DNA of 64,000 nt from Akkermansiaceae bacterium. Lineage in GTDB: Bacteria > Verrucomicrobiota > Verrucomicrobiia > Verrucomicrobiales > Akkermansiaceae. A program made the position numbers and the translations under genes. The stretch covers positions 1 through 64,000 of the forward strand of contig SUVJ01000003.1 in assembly GCA_015062045.1 (NCBI GenBank), written 5' to 3'. The notes beneath the pieces were generated by a model. That model did no database searches. It was not told the DNA's origin and saw only the letters and a list, made by a program, of their open reading frames with translations. Shown here in pieces: positions 1-8,332 of the stretch (position 1 is the first letter of the stretch; every line of letters starts with the position of its first letter).

Positions 1-112
1 TAACACACGAGATTATCTCCCCCCCACACACAAATTGCCAGTTTTTCTAATTGCGCTAATGCGTATGGATTGCCCAAAATAAATAATTTTGTGTCATAAT
101 TACATTTTATAC

Positions 113-163
113 TTGACTACCCCCCCCAATAACTAAAATACAATCTGCAAACATTTTAGTTAT
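113..163 (+). promoter_or_regulatory. Promoter region with operator-like palindrome
   Basis: TTGACT lies at 113-118. TAAAAT (134-139) and TACAAT (139-144) are both possible -10 boxes, with spacers of 15 or 20 bp, so neither is ideal. TAACTAAAAT (130-139) is mirrored exactly by ATTTTAGTTA (153-162), which ends two bases before the ATG at 165. This 10-bp palindrome could be an operator over the -10 box or an RNA hairpin hiding the start codon. A run of eight C separates the boxes. Confidence 0.4.
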
Positions 164-164
164 T

Positions 165-1301
165 ATGAAAAACAGCATTTTTTTAAGCTCTCTCATGGCA
201 GTTTGTGTTACTTGCGTAGCTCAGGCTGATGACTCATATAAAGCATTTTATATGGATAGCTCATCTAGTGGTTCTAAAACAGTAGAAGGGGACTTGAACG
301 TTAACTATTTTAACTTAAATATTAATGTAGGTACTGTTAAAGTTACAGGTACAACTACCATTAATAGTGAGATGAGTAAAGATAAGGTCAACGAGACTGC
401 CACCACAATACAAAACATAAGAGACAATACAGAAGTCACAGTATATGGTAAAAACTATTACGGAGATTGGTCGTATCGAGGTAACCAAGTCTTAGCCGGA
501 TCCATCTTTGAATCCAAAAATATTATCTTTAACGGACCAACCACAGCCGGCCCACAAAGATTCACAATCAAAGGCACCGTAAAAACCGATAGCTTTATCG
601 TTAACGCTTCTGCAGAATGCCCAGTCATACTTAACATCAGCTCAGGTACTACAAGTGGGCGACTCGAATCATTTACACAAGGAGAACAAGGCACCCTTGT
701 AATTAATGAAAATGTCGTACTCGAAGCGGGTACACAGGGCTATGGAGGAAAATACAACGACGAAATTACACTGGACACAGTGATTAATGGCGGCACTGCC
801 AACCTTGTGGATTGTGTCACCGTGGGTAATATCACGCTGAATAGCGGCGAAATTAACTTTTCATACGCACATGAAACCCAGCAAGGGGATGCCGGCATAG
901 CGGTGGGTGATCTCACCGTCAAAAGCGGCACCCTCAACATTGAAGAAAACGTTTCGATAGGCGATCTGACACTCAACAACTGCACTGTTAAATTTTCTGA
1001 TGGTGCCGTCATCGACCTTGGAGAAAATAATTTGACCTTGGGGGACAATGTAGCGATTACCTTGAGTGTGGAATCTCTTGAAAACATTGAAGGCTTAACC
1101 CTCTTCCAGACGACAGGTAAAGTGGAAGGCTTTGAAGAGCTCACCGTGACATTTATTGATGCTACAGGCGCAAAAAAGGAAGCGGCAGTTTCCTACAGCA
1201 ATGGTTCTGTGGTAACCACCGCAATCCCCGAGCCGACCACGTCCACGCTTTCCCTGCTGGCTTTGGCAAGCTTGGCAGCACGTCGTCGTCGCCGCAAGTA
1301 A
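165..1301 (+). CDS. PEP-CTERM surface protein (beta-helix/autotransporter-like)
   Basis: Predicted secreted surface protein of 378 aa. An N-terminal signal peptide (about residues 1-21, ending at AQA) is followed by a Thr/Asn/Gly-rich body with repeated short hydrophobic strands such as LTVKSGTLNI and LTLNNCTVKF. This spacing is typical of right-handed beta-helix passenger proteins. The C-terminus reads IPEPTTSTLSLLALASLAA followed by arginines, which is the PEP-CTERM sorting signal: PEP motif, short membrane stretch, basic tail. In this family the tail is cut by an exosortase; one is encoded at 22359. The 5' half is AT-richer than the 3' half and than most of the window, as expected for fast-evolving surface proteins. 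The specific ligand or function cannot be read from sequence. Confidence 0.85.
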   Translation: MKNSIFLSSLMAVCVTCVAQADDSYKAFYMDSSSSGSKTVEGDLNVNYFNLNINVGTVKVTGTTTINSEMSKDKVNETATTIQNIRDNTEVTVYGKNYYGDWSYRGNQVLAGSIFESKNIIFNGPTTAGPQRFTIKGTVKTDSFIVNASAECPVILNISSGTTSGRLESFTQGEQGTLVINENVVLEAGTQGYGGKYNDEITLDTVINGGTANLVDCVTVGNITLNSGEINFSYAHETQQGDAGIAVGDLTVKSGTLNIEENVSIGDLTLNNCTVKFSDGAVIDLGENNLTLGDNVAITLSVESLENIEGLTLFQTTGKVEGFEELTVTFIDATGAKKEAAVSYSNGSVVTTAIPEPTTSTLSLLALASLAARRRRRK

Positions 1302-1326
1302 GATAATTTTCGGTAAATGTAAATTC

Positions 1327-1358
1327 AAGCCGTTGCCCGGGACCGGGCAGCGGCTTTT
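1327..1358 (+). terminator. Rho-independent terminator
   Basis: A GC-rich stem (GCCGTTGCCCG against CGGGCAGCGGC, loop GGAC) is followed by TTTTT, 26 bases after the PEP-CTERM stop codon. Confidence 0.85.
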
Positions 1359-1440
1359 TGAATTCGCCGCCGGGGTGGAATCTAGTATGGAGTACGGTAA
1401 TAAGGTAGGCCTGCAAATTTGAAGAAAGGAGGGCAAACAG

Positions 1441-1697
1441 TTACGCTTTTTCTTGTCGTTTTCGTTTTGCTTTGCAAAGAGCGTTGGATGTGAAGCCCTC
1501 TATTTCTTTCTACTCTCGGTACGAACGCAACATCCACGCTGTATGGATTTCGGCATTAAGTAAATTATATGAAGCTTTCAGTTGATTGATGGCTTTATCG
1601 CAGGATGTCCACTTTTCACGACAGCTACCAAAACATAGCTATCAGAGGCACCCGAAAACTCAGGATTGCCTGATTCATCTAAGTAAAAGAGCCTCAT
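1441..1697 (-). pseudogene. DUF3800 family protein remnant (frameshift plus nonsense)
   Basis: Translating the minus strand from ATG at 1697 gives MRLFYLDESGNPEF, then DSYVLVAVV. This is the N-terminal signature of DUF3800 proteins (YLDESG). That frame soon stops. The continuation is in another frame near 1612 (WTSCDKAINQLK, then NAEIHTAWMLRSYRE) and is cut by a TAG where a Gln codon would fit. The EIH motif is also expected in DUF3800. The remnant covers about 85 residues of a family usually around 200-260 aa, so the C-terminal part is missing. DUF3800 proteins are of unknown or nuclease-like function and are frequent in mobile regions. It abuts the repeat island, consistent with a decaying accessory locus. 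Confidence 0.55.
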
Positions 1698-2039
1698 TCT
1701 GAGAAATGTAAAAAAACGAGCGCCCAGGGTGGCTTCTGATAAGCGACGGAGTGCTAGAGCATCCCTTCCCAGGCGCAGAGCTATTCTAGCACTTTCAAAG
1801 AAGCAGTCAAGTCATTTTTATGATTCTCCACAGCGATTTCTCCACAGATTCGACACACGTATCCCAAAGTTTTGGGGAATATAGCCATTGTGTACTCAAA
1901 ATCGACGTGTTTTGTTGAATCTATCTTGGCGGGGTATCATGAAGCCCATTCATTGTCGCATGTTTTCTTTTATTCCAACATCGGCGTAAGTCGCTTACTT
2001 TTAATTTACTTACCTTGGCGTAGCCCGTAGGGCGAAGAC
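1698..2039. other. Non-coding accessory stretch, no gene seen
   Basis: No convincing gene on either strand. It contains a perfect 9-bp inverted repeat (AGTGCTAGA at 1750-1758, TCTAGCACT at 1785-1793) enclosing a 26-nt loop, and two copies of TCTCCACAG around 1840-1862. Nothing here resembles a known structured RNA. Confidence 0.4.
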
Positions 2040-2399
2040 AGGTAAATCGTAAATTGGGCATCTCTAAAAACTCGATAAATGGTAATTTGTAGGGGATACC
2101 CTGCGGGCGAATGCCCGCCGAAATCAGAGCCCCGGCGAGGGGCGATATATGGTAGCCCGGCGGTGTAGCCGCGTCAGCGGCGGAACCCCGGGGAAACGGA
2201 CAAACAAACCGGAACCCCGGTTGAGGGGTGACATAATGCGTGGCTTAAATATGGGGGTACATATAATGCCTTAATTCAAAGCGCAACATTATGCCACCCC
2301 CAATTGACTTGCGGGGCTGGGAATGTTAAATGTTTAATGTTAAATATTTAATGTGAGCGTGGGTCGAATTATCAAGCCCCCTTGTGGGGCGAAATAATT

Positions 2400-2445
2400 T
2401 AGGCAGGGGCGTTCCGTCTTCGGGCTGAGCCCTACGCCGTGACAA
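2400..2445 (+). repeat. 46-bp direct repeat, copy 1
   Basis: Identical to 2897-2942 over 46 bases. The core includes CGTCTTCGGGCTGAGCCC. Flanking bases differ after the last A. Confidence 0.9.
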
Positions 2446-2896
2446 AGAAGCCCCTGCACGTGCCCCAAAATATATCGGAGCCCGAGGAGCGCAGCGACGA
2501 GGCCGACAGATGGGTATAGCGTAGGGCGTAAGCCCGGAGCGGGGCGGGGCTCGGGGTTAACACCCCTCGGGGGCTTGTGTCGGCCTCCTCGCGTAGCTCG
2601 TCGGGCTCTATATTATTTTTTCGTTTTGCAGGGGTCGCGCGCGCACTGCGTGCTCGCTTGACCGCCTGCCTATGTTATTTCGCCCCACAAGGGGGCTACG
2701 AAATTCGGCGGGCAGAAGCCCGCAGGGGACAATAATTTTTACTGCGCAGCGCAATGCGTCTTGCATGATAGCTCGCGTTGCTCGCATGATAGTTTTACAT
2801 GATCGCGGGGCATGATAGTTCGCCCTTGCGGGCGAACATGATAAGAATCCTCGAGCGAGCGAGACGAATAATAGAGCCCGTAAGGGCGGCAGCCAA

Positions 2897-2942
2897 TAGG
2901 CAGGGGCGTTCCGTCTTCGGGCTGAGCCCTACGCCGTGACAA
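2897..2942 (+). repeat. 46-bp direct repeat, copy 2
   Basis: Second exact copy of the 2400-2445 repeat, 451 bases downstream of the first copy's end, in the same orientation. Confidence 0.9.
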
Positions 2943-3166
2943 GCCGCCGCTAGCGAGGCTCCACACCCGGGCTATTCTATGGCGCCCCTCGCCGGGGCTC
3001 AATAATTCGGCTCGCCGGCACTCACCTTCTCCCCACAACTACCAATTTGTAGGGGGGCACCGGAGATTCGTAGGATGCAAGATAAATGGATTGGGCGAGT
3101 TTTTCGAGGTCCCCTTCTATACAAGAGACACCCACGGTGGGCATTTTGTTCAATGGTAAGGCAGGG

Positions 3167-3685
3167 TCAATCCTCTTGCTCCCATTTCAGCTCGGGGAAG
3201 TGTCGGCAGATTTCCCGACAAATTGCCACCATGCGTTCTTTTTGAGATGGTGAGTATTGAAGCAAGCGGCAGCTGTGGCCGTAGGCATCCGTAATGAGGA
3301 GCAGCAAATGGTTTGAACAACCACCATCATGATGATCCACATGGGACTCCCGACGCATCACCAGCCGGCTCTTACGCCCCGTGACCACGCAGCGGCTCTG
3401 TTTGAACCACAGGAGCTGCCGATAAATCACCATGGCATTGCCGTTAAACACCAGGTATTTTTTACCCCACCAAAAATACATAGCCCATAATGTGCAGAAT
3501 AAAGTGGGCACCGCTGTAATGACAAGCCCCACCAAAATGGCAACAGTATGGGTTTCTTCTACTGCGCCTCGGCAAAAGGAAAACACAACAGCCAGCCCCA
3601 GCACAGAGAAAATGGAAAGCAGCACTTTCTGCCAACATGCTACAGGCTCCCGAAGGTCTATATGCTCTTGCTCGTTATGGCTCAT
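3167..3685 (-). CDS. Hypothetical two-TM membrane protein
   Basis: 172 aa, family not recognised. Two hydrophobic segments (about residues 23-42 and 48-73, LLSIFSVLGLAVVFSF and ILVGLVITAVPTLFCTLW) are followed by a soluble C-terminal half containing YLVFNGNAMVIYRQLLWFKQ. This topology, a TM hairpin plus a small beta-rich domain, resembles bacterial PH-domain membrane proteins, but that is inference. It is the last gene of a run of five minus-strand genes (3167-6805), the next upstream being a lipoprotein at 3719. No terminator was found downstream, only the repeat island. Confidence 0.6.
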   Translation of the reverse strand: MSHNEQEHIDLREPVACWQKVLLSIFSVLGLAVVFSFCRGAVEETHTVAILVGLVITAVPTLFCTLWAMYFWWGKKYLVFNGNAMVIYRQLLWFKQSRCVVTGRKSRLVMRRESHVDHHDGGCSNHLLLLITDAYGHSCRLLQYSPSQKERMVAICREICRHFPELKWEQED

Positions 3686-3718
3686 GGTGTTTATGTACTG
3701 TAGGGAGTAGCTGCAGGT

Positions 3719-4417
3719 TCACAGTTCAGAGAAATCGGGGGTTATATCCCATTTACCGGTGGCGTGGGCTTTTTTCATGCGCTCCACAAAACGGCGGTAG
3801 GAGGGGAGCTTGCGATAGCGTTGGTAATCCGCATCCTCCAACATGATAAAGGGGCGGTCATCATCCGTGTAGTTGTTACGTTGCTGTTCTGCTTCGGTGC
3901 GGGATACAATATCCCCGAAGGGGGAGAGAGTAGGCTCAACACGCTCGCCCCGGGCATTGTAGAGCAGTAGGGTGTCTATGGCAAAGAAGTTGTGCGGCAG
4001 CATCACGGGAATCGGGTGGGGGGTGATGACTTCTACTTCTCCATCTGCATTGAGCTGCAATGGCTCACTGCCGGGGCGGGTGAGAATGTCGGCATCCGGC
4101 AGAGGGAACGGATGCCCACGGCGAAGAATTGCAAGCAATTCTTTGAGCTCTGCACCGGAGACCGAGACCGCTTTTACCGGTGGCACAAGTGCCCCGAGCG
4201 TTTCCTCGGTGCGGTGAAACTCTGCGCGAGTCACGGAATCGAGTTGTTTTTGCCAAGCCGCCAGTTTTTGTTGAGCCTCTGCCGTGCGCGCAGAGAGTTG
4301 CTGCTCACGGTAAGAGGCTCGGGCTTGTTCCAAGCGAGCCTGTTGTTCCTCAACAGATGTACAGGCTATCAAGAGAAAACAACTAAGCGACATCCATAAA
4401 ATGGCAAGGCAATTCAT
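3719..4417 (-). CDS. Hypothetical lipoprotein with coiled-coil N-terminus
   Basis: 232 aa. The N-terminal hydrophobic stretch ends in LIAC at about residue 19, a lipobox. It is followed by a Glu/Gln/Ala-rich helix (EEQQARLEQARASYREQQ to about residue 70) likely to form a coiled coil, and then a soluble domain with no recognised family. Predicted to be anchored in the membrane facing the periplasm. A promoter fits upstream on the minus strand: TTGATA (4473-4478) and TATAAT (4451-4456) with a 16-bp spacer, inside the 3' end of the upstream gene. It may therefore be transcribed separately from its neighbour. Confidence 0.65.
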   Translation of the reverse strand: MNCLAILWMSLSCFLLIACTSVEEQQARLEQARASYREQQLSARTAEAQQKLAAWQKQLDSVTRAEFHRTEETLGALVPPVKAVSVSGAELKELLAILRRGHPFPLPDADILTRPGSEPLQLNADGEVEVITPHPIPVMLPHNFFAIDTLLLYNARGERVEPTLSPFGDIVSRTEAEQQRNNYTDDDRPFIMLEDADYQRYRKLPSYRRFVERMKKAHATGKWDITPDFSEL

Positions 4418-4450
4418 AGCAAAGTAAAGGTTAAACTTGTTATGGAGGGC

Positions 4451-4478
4451 ATTATATCATTTGATTCGGATATATCAA
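4451..4478 (-). promoter_or_regulatory. Promoter TTGATA-16-TATAAT for the 3719-4417 gene
   Basis: On the minus strand the -35 TTGATA reads 4478 to 4473 and the -10 TATAAT reads 4456 to 4451, with a 16-bp spacer. The start codon is 33 bases past the -10 box. The -35 box overlaps the last codon of the upstream gene. Confidence 0.6.
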
Positions 4479-4984
4479 GGGCAAACACGATGCTCCCGTT
4501 TCAACCGACACAAATACCCGATTAAGAGCATGAGAGCCACGGGAACTGCCGCCGTGTAAATACAAGAGCCCTGCCCAACTATAAGGAGGGCTATTGTGAG
4601 CAGCGACAGCTCCGCCTGCAAAACCGCCCCCGCCGTCAGCAATCCGCCGGAAGCACGGTATGGCAGCCAACGCAAATGGCAGCATAACAACCGCACTACC
4701 AAGCACCACCAACAGCATACAAAGAACCCCAAAACTGTACAAAATACATTGATTGCCAATGTTGTGGCAGCCGTGTACCATCCTGCTCCATAAAAGCCCT
4801 CTGCCAGGTATGCCCATATTACCACCCCGGTGCCGGCAGAAAGAATCAGCACAGCGGGCAAAAGCACAAGCGCGGCAAGAAAATACACCACCACCCAGGC
4901 AGCATGCCCCATGCTCCACTTATGCTCCACAAAGAGCGCCAGCCGCTCTACGCGTGTCAATTTATCTTGGTACCCCGGCTCCAT
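4475..4984 (-). CDS. Hypothetical multi-pass membrane protein
   Basis: 169 aa from ATG at 4984. The frame also allows a TTG start at 4990. The ATG is preferred because a GGGAG purine stretch lies about 7 nt upstream of it. Four strongly hydrophobic segments are visible: around WVVVYFLAALVLLPAVL, GVVIWAYLAEGFYGAGW, LAINVFCTVLGFFVCCWW and the C-terminal AAVPVALMLLIGYLC. The rest is short loops with several cysteines. Family not recognised. It sits in the co-directional block of unknown membrane proteins, so a shared membrane-related role is possible, but nothing indicates which. Confidence 0.6.
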   Translation of the reverse strand: MEPGYQDKLTRVERLALFVEHKWSMGHAAWVVVYFLAALVLLPAVLILSAGTGVVIWAYLAEGFYGAGWYTAATTLAINVFCTVLGFFVCCWWCLVVRLLCCHLRWLPYRASGGLLTAGAVLQAELSLLTIALLIVGQGSCIYTAAVPVALMLLIGYLCRLKREHRVCP

Positions 4985-5096
4985 TTGCAATCTCCCTGCC
5001 TCTATATTACAGGTTCCCGCCCCGAAAGTGAAACAAAAACAATGCCGAGAACGCGTTTTTGCAGGCTATGAATCATTTTTGGGGAGGGGGGCGGGA

Positions 5097-6095
5097 TTAA
5101 TAGGTATCTGCGCTTACAATCCAGTCGTTTTGCTCTGCATTGTAAAAAAAGTAGTAGCACCCGGCATCCGCAATGCTTAGCCCGGCCTCATCATCGTAAT
5201 GGATTTGCATGATGAAGGGGTAGTCTGCCGACTCATCGCCATCTTGAATGAAGGTGGGGTAGCCACCCATTTTGTGCGTTTCGTATGTTGCATACAGGGT
5301 GGGTGATGAGAAATACCCCGCAGGAAATTTCCGCATTTCGTGAGTATAGTACTCGGCATCGCAGACGTGAGTCTCGTATTCGAGGCGGTGTTTATCCTCC
5401 AGTTCAACAATGGTATTCCACAGGGCATCTCCACCACCGCAGCAACGCCCACTAGGCATATCGTGTTCAACAGCCTCGGGGGTAAGAATGCAGGTGTTCC
5501 ATACCGTGGATTCATAATTGCAGGGCTCAAGCTCACGGAGTGAGGTATAAGTGCGAATCACACAGCCCAGCTGAGGCACCTCCGGGTCTTCCGCCCAGGC
5601 CTCCTCCGGTGCAAAAACGGTAATGAGGACCACATTGCGGAGGGCCGACGGCACCCCGGGCAAATCGGGCACAAAAATGGTAGCCAGCGGCTCCAGGCGG
5701 TCTCCGGAGGCATCTGTCGGCCATTCTTCCCCGGGTAACTGCCACGTTACACGCCCCAAGCAGCTTACATAACCTTGGGGCATTTGTTCTGCGCGTGAGC
5801 TTCTGAAAACAATGGCTTTTTTTTGCAATTTGTCTCTCAGCTCAGAGATGGTGGCCTTGAGGGTTTCGTCTTCAATTGCATTGCTTGGTGCTTGCTCGTC
5901 GGCAAAGAATCGCTTGTATACATACATACCCAGCGAAACCACCAGCAAGATGGCCAGCTCATAACCGATAGCCCTCCTCATATCAGAGCTGAGCCATTCT
6001 TTCAACCCAAAGGTGAGGGATACCAGCTTTGATATCAGCAAGGTCCACCCAATGGCAACGAAAACGGTGTAGAGAGCAGAGCGCAACTTTTTCAT
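5097..6095 (-). CDS. Membrane-anchored DUF1963 (YwqG-like) protein
   Basis: 332 aa. Two N-terminal hydrophobic segments (about residues 9-28 and 42-61) are followed by a short coiled coil (ETLKATISELRDKLQKK) and a soluble domain. The C-terminal half carries the DUF1963/YwqG pattern: KMGGYPTFIQ, then FIMQIHYDDE, then DAGCYYFFYNAEQNDW. The domain has no established biochemical role; it is common in bacterial hypothetical proteins. The membrane anchor in front of it is unusual. A promoter with near-consensus boxes (TTGCCA-16-TATAAT) sits only 7 nt before the ATG, suggesting a leaderless transcript. It is probably the first gene of the unit running towards 3167. Confidence 0.7.
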   Translation of the reverse strand: MKKLRSALYTVFVAIGWTLLISKLVSLTFGLKEWLSSDMRRAIGYELAILLVVSLGMYVYKRFFADEQAPSNAIEDETLKATISELRDKLQKKAIVFRSSRAEQMPQGYVSCLGRVTWQLPGEEWPTDASGDRLEPLATIFVPDLPGVPSALRNVVLITVFAPEEAWAEDPEVPQLGCVIRTYTSLRELEPCNYESTVWNTCILTPEAVEHDMPSGRCCGGGDALWNTIVELEDKHRLEYETHVCDAEYYTHEMRKFPAGYFSSPTLYATYETHKMGGYPTFIQDGDESADYPFIMQIHYDDEAGLSIADAGCYYFFYNAEQNDWIVSADTY

Positions 6096-6102
6096 GCCCC
6101 GT

Positions 6103-6130
6103 ATTATATATGATTCTCTATTGTTGGCAA
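6103..6130 (-). promoter_or_regulatory. Promoter TTGCCA-16-TATAAT, leaderless geometry
   Basis: Minus strand: -35 TTGCCA at 6130-6125, 16-bp spacer, -10 TATAAT at 6108-6103, then only 7 nt to the ATG at 6095. Confidence 0.65.
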
Positions 6131-6163
6131 GTCAATAAATGAATGCAAACCGCATAAATGAAT

Positions 6164-6805
6164 TTAAGGTAATGATACTAAATCCATACGGGGCTTACCG
6201 TCTGCGGTGTAGAATTGTTGCCCGGCATATTGTGGCGGGTAAAGGATGCAGGAATCGAAGCGAGGGTGTATGCGTGGTTCCCAGTTGATGCCGTGCTCTG
6301 CCAACAGAGTACGCAATTTTTCTACCGTGGGGTGGTGCAACACAAAATCTGCCCCGGAGCCATCGGTAAACAAGAACTCCATGTGGGCGTTTTCGGGGCA
6401 GGAAAGGGAATCCTCCTCCCACCATTCCACCAGGTAGCGCAATTCACCGTTCGCCAGCTTACTACGAATCTCCGCCTCATGCTCCGAATAGTATGTGCAA
6501 TCTGCTCCCGTTATGTCCGCAAATCGCTGCGCATCGGCTTTTCTGTACTTCTCTTCAAATCTTTTTGAGCAAACCAAAATAGTTGTCACACTCCCCCAAA
6601 AAAGCACCAGCAGCCAGGAGGCAATACCGGGCTCATACACGGCCATAACAAGGGACAAAGCGGTGAATAGCATCGCCCCCCATACAGTATTTTTCAGTCT
6701 TGTCGGTATTACTCCCATGGTTGTTGCTCGTAGTATTGTAACGTAAGATTCTGATTTTTCAAGCACAAACACACTTCTTAAAATATACTTTAAGAAATTT
6801 ACCAT
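6164..6805 (-). CDS. Hypothetical two-TM protein, N-terminus uncertain
   Basis: 213 aa if started at 6805. The first eleven codons lie in the loop and left arm of the hairpin at 6780-6824. An in-frame ATG at 6718 (184 aa) places the start outside that repeat and just before the first hydrophobic segment (TVWGAMLFTALSLVMAVY). A second segment follows (IASWLLVLFWGSVTTILVC). The C-terminal soluble region has LLAEHGINWEPRIHPRFDSCILYPPQ. Family not recognised. If the hairpin and ATPase cassette inserted here, it may have replaced the native start of this gene. Confidence 0.5.
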   Translation of the reverse strand: MVNFLKYILRSVFVLEKSESYVTILRATTMGVIPTRLKNTVWGAMLFTALSLVMAVYEPGIASWLLVLFWGSVTTILVCSKRFEEKYRKADAQRFADITGADCTYYSEHEAEIRSKLANGELRYLVEWWEEDSLSCPENAHMEFLFTDGSGADFVLHHPTVEKLRTLLAEHGINWEPRIHPRFDSCILYPPQYAGQQFYTADGKPRMDLVSLP

Positions 6806-6827
6806 TTTTCTTAAAGTATATTTTCAT
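6780..6827. repeat. Hairpin repeat, copy 1 (upstream of AAA ATPase)
   Basis: AAAATATACTTTAAGAAA (6780-6797) pairs perfectly with 6807-6824 around a 9-nt loop. The 48-nt segment 6780-6827 also aligns directly with 8339-8386 with about 7 mismatches, so related hairpins bracket the ATPase gene. It lies immediately upstream of the gene's -35 box. Confidence 0.85.
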
Positions 6828-6833
6828 AATTAC

Positions 6834-6861
6834 TTGACATGTACTTTTAAATGTTTATAAT
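6834..6861 (+). promoter_or_regulatory. Consensus promoter TTGACA-16-TATAAT of AAA ATPase
   Basis: -35 TTGACA at 6834-6839, 16-bp spacer, -10 TATAAT at 6856-6861. The -10 box lies downstream of the first in-frame ATG (6851), so that ATG cannot be the start. The next ATG, at 6887, is 25 nt past the -10 box. Confidence 0.8.
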
Positions 6862-6886
6862 AAGCTCAAAACAGAAGCGACAAAAC

Positions 6887-8314
6887 ATGCTGGAGGACAC
6901 ACAAATCAAACAATTACTGTACCAATATAATCCATGGTGGAATAACAGTGCACCGGCGGAAGAGCTACCGACCACCCACCGTTCTGCGTACTATGACACG
7001 CTGGACATTATCAAGAGTACAGATGTGCGTCGGTTTGTTGTATTAAGCGGCGCACGGCGCATCGGCAAAACAACAGTCATGAAGCAGGTAATCTCTCAAC
7101 TGTTGAGCGAGGGAGTTGCCCCACAGCATATTTTTTACCTTTCATTCGATAATCCCCTTTGTAAATTGGTGGGATTTCCGCGTATTCTTGCCGAATACGA
7201 TGCCATGGTACCCCGAGAAACGCAAAAATACTTTTTTTTAGATGAAATTCAATATGTTGAGGACTGGAGTTTATGGCTTAAAACGCTCTACGACACACGC
7301 CCGCACCTTCAACTGACCGCAACCGGGTCTGCAAGTCCCAGCATTGAAAAGGGGGTAGCAGACAGCGGGGTCGGGAGATGGAGAGTATTGCGAATGCCTA
7401 CGCTCACCTTCCGCGAATATTGCGATATCGAGCAGAATCCCCCCCATGCCGGCACCCCGCAATACACCCTTGAAGAGCTCTCTGCCATGTCATCCGCAGA
7501 GTTCTCCATGCTGATGTTCAGTGTTGGTGATATGCAAGCTGCGTGGAACCGCTACCTTGCGTTGGGAGGTTTTCCGGAGCTGTTACGCATATCAAGTTTA
7601 GCGAGAGCACAAATGCTGCTTCGGGAAGACGTGGCAGACAAAGTGCTCAAGCGAGATATACCGTCTCTGTTTGATGTTCGAAACTCCCTGCAACTTGAAA
7701 AGATATTTCTGTATCTGTGCCTGCATTCCGGTTCTATCATCAACATGGCAGAGATGTGCACTAAGCTGGAGGGCGTAACCATGCCTACGCTACTGCGTTA
7801 TATTCAATACCTGATAGATGCCAACCTTATTTATGTATGCCATAACGCCAACTATACCGGCAAAAAAATTCTTTCTGCACAAAGTAAGATATATGTGGCA
7901 GATTCGGCCCTGCGTAATGCCTGCCTGATGCTCTCCCCTGATCTACTGAGTGATACTGATATGGGCGCTTTGGTGGAAAGCATTGTCTATAAGCACCTGC
8001 TTCATACATACGGCAACACGCACAAAATCGGCTACGTCATGTTGAAGGGGAAAAATAAAAAGGAAGTGGACTTCGCCATATCTCGCCCCACCGATGAACG
8101 TTTTTTGTGTGAAGTCAAATATAAAAATGATTCTTCCATTTCCCGGCATGATGCCATTGCTCAGCTCTCCTCGGAATCAAGCACATTAGGAGCATTCCTC
8201 ATTACGCGAAACCCCGGGGATTTCGGGATGGCGTGCCTCACAGAGTCTTCAAAACCCATTATTAGAATCCCGGCAGCAACATTCTGCTATCTACTAAATG
8301 ACGTAAACCATTGA
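6887..8314 (+). CDS. AAA+ ATPase with C-terminal DUF4143
   Basis: 475 aa. The N-terminal P-loop domain has Walker A GARRIGKT (residues 55-62) and Walker B FFLDE (116-120) followed by IQ, as in the archaeal-type AAA_14 family. The C-terminal DUF4143 domain is restriction-nuclease-like, with LCEVKYKND near the end matching its conserved E-V-K. These proteins occur in many copies in gut bacteria; their role is unknown, though defence or mobile-element functions are often suspected. The start at 6887 is chosen because the promoter -10 box overlaps the earlier ATG. The gene is bracketed by near-identical hairpin repeats (6780-6827 and 8339-8386) and is AT-richer than the housekeeping genes, suggesting acquisition as a cassette. 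Confidence 0.85.
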   Translation: MLEDTQIKQLLYQYNPWWNNSAPAEELPTTHRSAYYDTLDIIKSTDVRRFVVLSGARRIGKTTVMKQVISQLLSEGVAPQHIFYLSFDNPLCKLVGFPRILAEYDAMVPRETQKYFFLDEIQYVEDWSLWLKTLYDTRPHLQLTATGSASPSIEKGVADSGVGRWRVLRMPTLTFREYCDIEQNPPHAGTPQYTLEELSAMSSAEFSMLMFSVGDMQAAWNRYLALGGFPELLRISSLARAQMLLREDVADKVLKRDIPSLFDVRNSLQLEKIFLYLCLHSGSIINMAEMCTKLEGVTMPTLLRYIQYLIDANLIYVCHNANYTGKKILSAQSKIYVADSALRNACLMLSPDLLSDTDMGALVESIVYKHLLHTYGNTHKIGYVMLKGKNKKEVDFAISRPTDERFLCEVKYKNDSSISRHDAIAQLSSESSTLGAFLITRNPGDFGMACLTESSKPIIRIPAATFCYLLNDVNH

Positions 8315-8332
8315 TAAGAGAACATTAAACAC

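Larger units (their letters stand above)
2040..3060. repeat. Island of nested GC-rich inverted and direct repeats
   Basis: No believable gene is present. Direct repeat: 46 bp at 2400-2445 recurs exactly at 2897-2942. Inverted repeats: 2375-2397 with 2675-2697 (23 bp, perfect), 2127-2144 with 2983-3000 (18 bp, perfect), 2099-2122 with 2704-2728 (imperfect), about 2227-2240 with 2287-2300 (imperfect), and 2478-2511 with 2575-2609 (imperfect). A perfect hairpin GTTCGCCC-TTGC-GGGCGAAC lies near 2818-2837, amid several CATGATAG words (2764-2845). The arms nest around a centre near 2540, so much of the region could fold on itself. It resembles clustered REP-type intergenic repeats. Confidence 0.75.

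Noticed and set aside
2739-3038. 99-codon minus-strand frame in the repeat island
   Set aside because: It is made of repeat units (direct and inverted repeats) and has no domain or signal peptide.
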